Below, one piece after another: positions 57,137 through 64,000 of a DNA stretch of 64,000 nucleotides (position 1 is its first letter; each line of letters starts with the position of its first letter). The stretch covers positions 1,381,657-1,445,656 of the forward strand of contig CACRXP010000092.1 in NCBI GenBank assembly GCA_902702965.1, given 5' to 3'. The translations under genes and the position numbers were made by a program. The notes under the pieces were generated by a model. It had not been told where the DNA came from and did not search any database. It saw only the letters and a list, made by a program, of their open reading frames with translations. This stretch comes from Spirometra erinaceieuropaei (lineage: Eukaryota; Platyhelminthes; Cestoda; Diphyllobothriidea; Diphyllobothriidae).

Positions 57137-57193
57137 GCTTTATTAGGATGACGTTTCGGATTCCTGCCTGAACCCATCATCAGAGGCAAAAGC
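57137..57193 (-). ncRNA. Hammerhead ribozyme, core intact, stem I weakened
   Basis: Minus strand: CTGATGA, stem II GGGTTC/GAATCC and GAAACGTC. The residues after the cleavage site are ATCC rather than AGGC, so stem I pairs poorly with GCCT. Confidence 0.65.
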
Positions 57194-57474
57194 AGATGCG
57201 GGTGGTTCATGCACAAGGGGCTGCAGTATTTATAGGATGCAACCGTCATGCTACCGCATACCTATAAATGTTCATTGCTCCCCCCTTCATCAGTGATCGT
57301 TGCACGTGATGAGCTTGCAGCAATTAACGACGCAAATGTCGGCCATTAAACAATCACACCAAGTGCAACAATCCCCGATGAAGGGGTGTGCAGTGAATAT
57401 TTATAGGTATGCGGTAACATGGCGGTTGCATGCGACAAATACTGCGGCCCGTTGTGCATGAACCACCCGTACCT

Positions 57475-57531
57475 GCTACTGTCCCTGATGATGGATTCGA
57501 GCAGGAGTCCGAAACGTCAGGCTAATAAAGC
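57475..57531 (+). ncRNA. Hammerhead ribozyme, core intact
   Basis: Plus strand: CTGATGA at 57485-57491, stem II GGATTC/GAGTCC, GAAACGTC and stem I AGGC with GTCC (one mismatch). The outer stem GCT/AGC is kept. It faces the copy at 57137. Confidence 0.7.
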
Positions 57532-57552
57532 TGTTCTCCCAGCGATCGTATC

Positions 57553-58696
57553 AGTATCAGTATCAGTTTACTAAGGGAAATATAGGCAAGCGCCTTTGAA
57601 TTCCCTCTTGGTTACAAGTCGTCGGAGAAAAACATTGATAAATGGGAAGGTGAAAAATGGATTTTGTACATACTCGCGGACAGCTGGCAGCTAGCCGAAA
57701 AAGAGTAATCATTAATGGTTACTTACTAATTACAAGTAGTATAAACACATAAGATGGTACCGGGTTATGTGAGTGGATGTGGGGGTGGTAATTGGGAAGC
57801 TTGATGCAGGTCAAGTCTACACTTGAAGGAGTTCACACAGGAGGAGGTTACAACATCGATAGGTAGGGAATTCCAGGCTGCAACCACTCTGTTACTGAAA
57901 AAGGACTTTCGTCCATTGGTTCTTGATTTCCCTGCGCGTAGTTTTAGGGGATGGCCGCGCAAATTGGGCGTGTTAGCTTGGGTGAAATAATCTGTGGGAT
58001 CTAAACAACAGTCTAGGCCGCTGATGATGCGAAATGTTAGTATAAGGTCACCACGTAATTGCCTGTAGGATAGGGGAAACAGGTTTAGGATTGACAGTCT
58101 GGTTTCATAGGGCAGTGCTCCCAGACCTTGTGTCATTTTGGTCGCCCGTCTCTGGACCTTCTCCAAGACGGTATAATCCTTGGTAGTCCAGGGTTTCCAC
58201 GCCTGTATGACGTATTCTAGATGAGGTCGCACGAAGGTGCCAAATATTTTGGAAAAGCAGCCAGGGTCAAAACCCATAAATGCTCGCCTAATGAGTTGCA
58301 ATGTGGCCGTAGCCGATTTAGCCGCCTTCGCGCAGTGCAGTGTTGGTTTGAGTGAAGATGTAATCCATACACCCAGGTCCTTCTGACTGTCAACCTGTTG
58401 CAGTGGTGTGCCGTTTAGAAAGTAGGTCCTGGGGCTGGGGGCTCTGAAGCCGCCGAGTTGAAGAAAGTTACACTTGCTTATATTGAAGGGCATAAGCCAG
58501 CGCTTCGACCAGTCTTCGAGCCTGTTCAAGTTTGCTTGCAGGTGGTCTGCGTCTGCCGCATCGTGAATAACTTTCCACAATTTTATGTCGTCGGCAAACA
58601 GGATGGCATCACAGTCTAGGTCCTTGACGCAGTCATTTACGAAAACGAGGAATAACGTGGGACCTAAGACTGAGGAATAACGTGGGACCTAAGACT
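57553..58696 (-). pseudogene. 5'-truncated CR1/RTE-type LINE: reverse transcriptase C-half
   Basis: Minus strand, open from about 58670 to the stop at 57765. It starts SVLGPTLFLVFVNDC, then LFADDIKLW with the catalytic FADD motif intact at 58587-58598, then the thumb: LEDWSKRWLMPFNISKCNFL, KDLGVWITSSLKP, SYRQLRGDLILTFRI and a C-terminal WNSLPIDVV...SVNSFK-type block (here CVNSFKCRLD). The 3' end carries three CTGATA units, as in CR1-like elements. The FADD and thumb frame is undamaged, so insertion may be fairly recent, but lacking the 5' half it cannot be autonomous. GATCGTATC (57544-57552) and GATCGTGTC (58697-58705) flank it as a target-site duplication. Confidence 0.85.
58647..58696. repeat. 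25-bp tandem duplication at the LINE 5' junction
   Basis: GGAATAACGTGGGACCTAAG... occurs twice in direct succession. The second copy shifts the reading frame. Its position at the truncated 5' end suggests it arose during target-primed reverse transcription. Confidence 0.8.
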
Positions 58697-58804
58697 GATC
58701 GTGTCTCCTCCCTGAAGACCTGATTGACTGTTTCGGAAATCCTGCAAGGGCAGTCGGTCTACTGTATCAGAATAGGCGGATTCCATGCTCTGAAGTAGTC
58801 TGGG

Positions 58805-58960
58805 TGGGTAACTTGACCCAAACATGATAAAAATCATAGCTCCCGGTCAAAGCCACGTATGTCAGGTGGTTAGAGCATTCGCTGTACTCAATCCTTCCCC
58901 ATGCCATAGTGGGCCTGAATCCCACGTATGGCGCTACGATTTCCGCAGCTAAATCGAATC
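58805..58960 (+). repeat. tRNA-derived SINE2
   Basis: GGGTAACTTGACCCAAA belongs to the body. The tRNA-like part has CACGTATGTCAGGTGGTTAG (box A) and GGCCTGAATCCCACG (box B). It is the opposite orientation to the 35838 copy. Confidence 0.5.
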
Positions 58961-59794
58961 TTCCAAAAACATGCATTATTAATTTGTTATTTTTAATCAA
59001 ACTGCGCGTGTGTTTTGTAAATCACATGCTGTTTTTCCATTATGCTGCCTAAAACGTCGTGCCATAGTCTCCGAGATATCGCCAGTTAGGGACAATTTAT
59101 AAGCCACCGAAAGACAAAGTCGTAAACTGATTCATCTTATCCCATCTTAGTTCGCATAAGTACAGGCTACGTTTCAACAGGCAATGCCCCAATTGTGAGG
59201 TGGCGGCCTGCATTTGGCCTTCACCAACGCCTCTGCAATAGAGCTGACACTCAGAGTAATTTTGCCGGTTACAGCGCACGCTTCTAATGACACTGGGTGA
59301 TCACTTTTACGTGACCTATAACGCAGGTAACACGAGGGAGATCATGATCGTTGTTGGCATTGCCGAGGTGGCACATGTGACTTAACGGTAACTCTTAGTA
59401 AGATGCCGTAAAGTACAATTAAAAGCGTTCTGCATAAATGGCAATTAGTATTATTTTTGAAAACGTCTGAGACATTTCCATGCCCAAGCCAAAATGAGAA
59501 CAGGCTGTTTTGATGTGCACGGATTAATCAGGTAGTCGGTGCCCCAGACAGAAGTGATGTCCTGTTAACCAGTAATGCCTCTGTGGTTATCCGCCCCATA
59601 ATCTCCGCCATTTTATCTACCTGCGCTCTTGTGCGCCTCAAGCTCCCTGCTGGGGTCGCAGGAAGCTTGTCACTGGCCTCGCGTGGGCTCGAAACCAACC
59701 AGTGCTGGCCCTTCTCTGATTAGCTGGCAGACACCAACTGAGACAAAGCGAAAGGTGTACAAAGGCTCTGTATGATAAATAATTACACAACTGT
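58961..59794. other. Intergenic, nothing recognised
   Basis: No supportable features. Confidence 0.3.
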
Positions 59795-59910
59795 ATACTA
59801 CCGTCTGTCTTTTTGCAGTTTGTGAATATTACGCGGCTATTCTGCGGCAGCTGATGGGTTTTAGCTCAAATATTCATATCGATATTCAGACTAGGCCTGA
59901 AAAGGTTTAT
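59795..59910. repeat. Dispersed repeat, partner of 18370-18480
   Basis: GTTTGTGAATATTACGCGGC, GGCAGCTGATGGG and TATTCATATCGATATTCAG correspond to 18388-18475. Confidence 0.5.
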
Positions 59911-59929
59911 TCCCAAGAATTTACTCGAA

Positions 59930-60060
59930 GGAGACACGATCGCTGGGACAAGAGGTTTACTAGCCCGACGTTTCGGATTCCTGCTCGAACCCATCATCAG
60001 AGACAAAAGCACATACAGGTGGTTTATGCACAGGGGACTGCAGTATTTATAGGATGCTGT
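59930..60060 (-). repeat. PLE terminal repeat
   Basis: GGAGACACGATCGCTGGGAC, hammerhead region, and GCAGTATTTATAGGATGC. It is joined at 60075 to a plus-strand coding fragment. Confidence 0.65.
59954..60010 (-). ncRNA. Hammerhead ribozyme, core intact
   Basis: Minus strand: CTGATGA, stem II GGGTTC/GAATCC, GAAACGTC, then GGGC (a G-T wobble closes stem I with GTCT). The outer stem is weakened to GCTTT with AAACC. Confidence 0.68.
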
Positions 60061-60074
60061 CGCCATGCTACCGT

Positions 60075-60165
60075 ATACGCATGTCAAGAACGTTTCGGAA
60101 GCTGTCGGCCGCCTTCTCGCGCCACTTGGTGTTGGAGTTGGACACAGACAGCAGATGCCACGGTA
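60075..60165 (+). pseudogene. Penelope-like element fragment
   Basis: Plus-strand HVKNVSEAVGRLLAPLGVGV, the linker between reverse transcriptase and endonuclease. It is in the opposite orientation to the adjoining terminal repeat, so the junction is a rearrangement. Confidence 0.55.
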
Positions 60166-60290
60166 GGTCGTGTCCAAAATTATTCGAGAACTGCAAAGTT
60201 TTTTAAACCCTAGGGACACCATTTCTTTAGGTATAAACCTTGAATAAGACGCACAGTAACTGACCTAACTCATGAAATGTCGCGATCGAA
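60166..60290. mobile_element. Foldback element fragments
   Basis: TCCAAAATTATTCGAGAACTG and an AGGTATAAACCTTGAATAAGACG block (interior) adjoin a left-end-like CACAGTAACTGACC with CTCATGAAATGTCG. Confidence 0.4.
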
Positions 60291-60984
60291 ATCTAAACGA
60301 GTAGTTTGTCATACATTTGTTGTCGTCCTGTGTTTTTGAGCTGATTTTAGCTGCAAAATGCTATTAACCGAAGAATCTGTTATACTAAAAATCAGGCGAA
60401 CTTTGCGCGAAACTCATTTTCGTCTGATATGCAAGCAATGTCCTAAGCCAAAAACGAGAATTGTTTGGAAATATCCCTTCTGTGACTGAAAAAAATGATT
60501 TTGAATCCATGAAAATCAAGTGAAGGCACTGTCTTCAAAAGTGGCGAATTCAGGTTTGAAAATTCTGTTTTGCAAATCTGCGCTGCTTATGACATGAAGC
60601 TCAGTATTTACCCATTTGACAGTGGTTTGTTTCGCCCCAGTCAGAATTACTAGACGTAAACAGATATCCTTGCCAAGTACCCTTAATATGTTGTCACTTT
60701 TCTGTGTCATGTCGTGCGATTAGGATGCCTGGATAGTTTGTATCCACAGTCGATTACGAATGGATAGGGAAATTAGCAGCACAAGGGTTGTTGCACGAGC
60801 CCTCAGTAAGTATTTTCAATATTGGCAGGCCCATCCTGCAGCGAATGATTAAACCGTGCCCAGAAATAAGCGGGATGGACCAAAACGGAACAGGCAGGTC
60901 GGCGACATTCTTCGTCGTGCACTCAAAGGGTATCCTCATATACCCACTGAGACCATTGTCAGGGAACACCTGCGGATGTTCTCT
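60291..60984. other. Intergenic, nothing recognised
   Basis: Frames at 60754-60969 (-) and 60788-61132 (+) overlap each other and have no recognised product upstream of the PLE. Confidence 0.3.
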
Positions 60985-61530
60985 GCGACAGCCTTATTAT
61001 GAAGGATTCATTTGGCATGCCGACATTTACTTCTGTGTGGCAAAAACGCTTCGGAAGCTCTCGGCCGTCTGCCCGCGCCATTTGGTGTTGGAGTTGTACA
61101 CAGACCGGAGGCAACCATCAGGCGTCAGGTAATGAAACCGAAAGACCCGCTGCCACGGCTAGAAACGTCGGGAGTCGTTTATTGGATCTGGTGCAGTTGT
61201 GGACAAAGCAACTACGTCGGCGAAACCGGAAGACTGTTTTGAACGAGAATGGCCGAACACGCTGCAGCGGTGCGGACACATGACGCAAGCTCTAAAGTTG
61301 CGTCTTATTCGACGAGATCAGACCACACATTCAAATTCGATGAGACCGAAATTCTTGCAAGAGGTGACAACCGCGTGAGCCGTGAGCTGCCTGAATCATG
61401 GTTTACTGGCCGCAGTCCATTAACAAGTGCAATGATCTTCCCATTCCATACTCAGTGCTGAGACTTCGCCTAGGCGAAGTAATTAGCCACGTGGAGAGCG
61501 CACAGGCAGACACTCTTCCCAACGTTTTGT
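60985..61530 (+). pseudogene. Penelope-like element: linker and GIY-YIG endonuclease, best copy
   Basis: Frame 61012-61461: ASEALGRLPAPFGVGVVHRP, RRQVMKPKDPLPRLETSG, then the endonuclease. Its first tyrosine is in GVVYWIWCSCGQ and the second in NYVGETGR, followed by a TRMAEH segment with Arg and His, and a VSRELPESWFTG segment with the expected Glu. The CSC plus later His residues fit the zinc-binding motif described for PLE endonucleases. Damage is one in-frame TGA (61240-61242) and a frameshift near 61405, after which NKCNDLPIPYSVL and a tail continue in another frame. The reverse transcriptase upstream is missing. The catalytic residues are all visible. Confidence 0.8.
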
Positions 61531-62359
61531 TGACATTTAACAGTCCTATCCTATATGATTCTTCTAAAAAAAATTTTACCTTCGAATAATCCATGATCGG
61601 TTTGCAGGTTTACACAAGTTGCTGTTTTAAGTATTGTTCACCGTAAGCAATTCGGATGCAACATAGGCCAGTATACGAACAAAGCAATTCAACAATAATT
61701 TTCTGAGCGTCCCAAAATCATTCCGAAATACAACTTGCGAGACAGTGGTGAATTGCAGAAAAACCAACAAAAAACAAATTGTCCTTTCTTATTTCTGGTT
61801 TCGTTCACTCAGACGATAAGTATTAGTGGAAAGACAAGTACTACTCAAGTAGGGACTTCTTAACGAGTGCAATCTGCATCAGCATACTAAAGGACGTCTT
61901 GCCAGATGACAGCATGAGGGAAGGTATGAAGTAACTTGCAGTAATATTCCATGATAGTACGCTTAACAAGTTCACGCGAACGCGTTTTCCCCTGTTCAAT
62001 GGGACTGGTAACACTTAACGTCCAAGTCTTGTGAGGCCCGGAGCGTAGGATTTCGCCTTTGCAAAAAGAAGGTCGAACTTCTCAGCGGACGTTACTCTGT
62101 AGATTTTGTCCGCGTGAAAATTAGACAGAACTGTGATTATAAAGGGGCAATGCCGGTTATGGGTATGGCCTTGTGCGAGCGAGATTTTACCAGGAACATA
62201 CGACTTTAAACGAGATTCCGCTCTCCTCCGAATCAAGCCGGTCCAAATGTCCCCCTAGACTGTGACGTGGTTGTAGAAGGATCTCGCATGAACCCCAATA
62301 TCACATTTATGTAAAGCAACGCGCAAAGTTTACTCTCAAAAACGAATGAACTCCGAATC
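61531..62359. other. Intergenic, nothing recognised
   Basis: AT-rich with no coding segment or repeat that I can support. Confidence 0.3.
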
Positions 62360-63238
62360 CATACTTGTGACCTCTTCCTAGACGTTAGTTGAATAACAGA
62401 AACACGGTTGCCGGAACAGGTTGCTGATAGGGAGGTGATACTTCCCGGATTTCTACTGTTCCGCAGAGATAGAGAAAACGGATGGCGTGGAAGTATAGCA
62501 ACACTTATTAAGAAGGGTTTGTGCTTATCAGATAAACTGCTAAGTTGACTTGTAGTACGAAAGCGGTATGGCTGACCCAAAGAGCACGTGGCTCTCAAAG
62601 CCGCGGTCTATCGTCCTCCGGGGAACGACTCTGAAGTCGATGCCGAACTACTGGATGAGTTCAAATTCTTTCCTACGCAGCCGGATATTCTTGCCATTAG
62701 AGACTTTAATGGCCCTCGTATCGACTGGATCTCGGCCTTCGCTGACTGTTCTGAAACAGCATTTGACCAGCAGCTTCTGAGTACTACCGGCAATTTGCTT
62801 CTCATCCAATACTTAATGTTTCCAAAGAGGGTTCGTTAGAGAAAGCAGATGAACTGCACTGACCTTGTATTCACTAGGTCGCGTGACAACACCGACGTTG
62901 TGAATTGCCTTCTCCCCCCACCAGTGGGTCAGAGTGACCATGTAGTTCTCATGTGGGGATACACCCCATGCTCTCTGCCTGCCCAAGCGCTTGAGTACCG
63001 ACATTGTGTTTGACAAGGAAACTTTAAACAGATAAAAAATGATCTTCGTCCCATCGGCTGGGCATCAGCACTCTCCGGTGGTATCAATAAGATTTGGTGT
63101 CAATTTAAAAAAAATAGTCTACATCATCATCGTCATCTACTGCCCAATCTTGCGGAGAAAACTAACAAACAGACTCTGCTGGTTGGCTCAAACCTTAAAG
63201 AAGATAATTAACAAGAAGAGGGAGCTATGGAAAAAGAT
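62360..63238 (+). pseudogene. LINE fragment: apurinic-type endonuclease and linker
   Basis: One frame from about 62393 to 63010, with several stop codons (three TGA, one TAG at 62837), reads ITETRLPEQVADREVILPGF, FRRDRENGW, AAVYRPPGNDSE, ILAIRDFNGPRIDW (usual IGDFN), CTDLVFTRS and GQSDHVVLMWG. This is the exonuclease-endonuclease-phosphatase fold that nicks target DNA for non-LTR retrotransposons. The GDFN Gly is Arg, and the SDH motif is kept. A linker follows (IKNDLRPIGWASALSG, QFKK) in shifting frames and stops at 63238, before the reverse transcriptase. It may belong to the same family as the 57.6-kb LINE, but they do not overlap. Confidence 0.8.
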
Positions 63239-64000
63239 TGTTCATTGATCGGACACCTGAATCCCATAACAGTTAGAAGTTGTAGAAAAACCGGATCTAA
63301 ATTCTCTTCGACAAGGGTTCGCCAAGTCCTCAAAAAGGACCTTTTGAACAGTGTCATGGTTGACTCAAAAGTCCACTGCAGGTATACAGAGCAGAGTACG
63401 CAGAAAAGGGAACCTTTCCAACGTTGCGATCGGTCGAGTAGATGCAAATCTCATCCCAAATCTCTCATAGTTCTTTCGATTCGTCGTGACTAGAGAACCC
63501 GATTTTCCCCATAAGCCTGTGAGGACGAGGAAGCGCCGGCTATTGAGACAGTCCTGTTCACCTAAGCAATCGCTCAGGGGCAGTTGTTAAACTTGAGAGA
63601 ATTGACCTACCCCAGCCCTGGTGGTGGTGGTGGTGGTGGTGGTGGTGGAAAAGATTCCTCTTTGAGTGGACACCTGAATCTCTCAACAGTTACAAGTTGC
63701 AAAGCAACCGAGTCAAAATTCTCATTGCCAATGGTCGGTAAGTCGTCGAAGAGGGTCCTTTGAGCAGTGCCATGGTTGAGACAAAAAACCTTTACAGTTA
63801 TATAGGGCAAAGTGCGCGGAACAAGTATCCTATCCGGCTGTTGCGATCGGTCGCGGATGCGGAAATTGCAGAGGACAAGGATAGAACTGAACATCTCTCT
63901 TAGCTCTTTCGGTCCGTCGTGACGAGAGAATCCGATTTTTTCCCACAAACCTGTGGGAACAAGGAAACACCTGCTATTGACACAGTCCTAATCACGAAAG
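63239..64000. repeat. Direct repeat pair, about 320-bp unit
   Basis: 63239-63570 and 63650-64000 share GGACACCTGAATC, TAACAGTTA.AAGTTG, GT.ATGGTTGA, TTGCGATCGGTCG, TCGTGACTAGAGAA/TCGTGACGAGAGAA and ATTGA.ACAGTCCT. The second copy runs to the window edge. Each copy begins after a GAAAAAGATT block. No product is recognised. Confidence 0.75.
63619..63649. repeat. (GGT)n microsatellite
   Basis: Perfect GGT array immediately before the second copy of the direct repeat. Confidence 0.9.

Larger units (their letters stand above)
57105..57552. mobile_element. Palindromic PLE terminal repeats, interrupted by LINE
   Basis: The left arm GGAGACACGATCGCTGGGAG mirrors the right arm CTCCCAGCGATCG. Each arm contains a hammerhead (57137 on -, 57475 on +) and the TATAAATGTTCATTGCTCCC / AGTGAATATTTATAGGTATG blocks. 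The right arm is cut at 57552 by a LINE and resumes at 58697. Confidence 0.7.

Noticed and set aside
62233..62598. 121-codon - frame
   Set aside because: Antisense shadow of the LINE endonuclease domain on the + strand.
1..64000. CRISPR arrays, operons, phage or plasmid functions
   Set aside because: The only gene is spliced and eukaryotic, and the repeats are dispersed transposons without regular spacing.

Overview
The window looks like animal nuclear DNA, most likely from a flatworm and probably a diphyllobothriidean tapeworm. The reasons are one intron-rich protein gene with clean GT-AG splicing, kilobase introns packed with repeats, tRNA-derived SINEs, degenerate TTAGGG-like (telomere-type) tracts, a CR1/RTE-like non-LTR retrotransposon, and many decayed Penelope-like elements (PLEs) with GIY-YIG endonuclease and hammerhead ribozymes. 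The species assignment is inference. There are no operons, CRISPR arrays or prokaryotic features.

The only gene I can support fully lies on the + strand, 23905-53991: eleven exons totalling 1470 nt and encoding a 489-residue SLC1 (EAAT/glutamate-transporter) family membrane protein. The phase is consistent across all ten introns, and every intron is GT-AG. The fold and several landmarks of the family are present, but the motifs that bind substrate and sodium are heavily altered. The TM7 motif NMDGT reads KGDGP, the HP1 serine-rich tip reads TTSPA, and the TM8 Asn and second Asp are replaced by Gly and Ile, while the TM8 arginine is kept. It is therefore a divergent member with uncertain transport chemistry.

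Region by region: 1-23.6 kb holds no recognisable gene. It contains PLE relics (2.1-3.5 and 20.7-21.7 kb), SINEs, long inverted-repeat (foldback, MITE-like) elements at 8.1-9.1, 11.5-12.7 and 17.85-18.35 kb with decayed relatives, and telomere-like repeats. From 23.9 to 54 kb the SLC1 gene occupies the + strand, and its introns carry PLE fragments, SINEs, foldback elements and an inverted copy of the 22.6-kb telomere-like repeat at 42.2 kb. From 54 to 64 kb it is again a transposon graveyard. It holds PLE copies at 54.9-55.7, 56.9-58.7, 59.9-60.2 and 61.0-61.5 kb, a 5'-truncated LINE inserted into a PLE terminal repeat with a target-site duplication (57.55-58.70 kb), and the endonuclease end of another LINE (62.36-63.24 kb).

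The most notable non-gene signal is a set of eleven short copies of a hammerhead ribozyme fold in the PLE terminal repeats, on both strands. Eight keep every core residue (seven of these also keep a good stem II), and two pairs face each other inside palindromic PLE ends.
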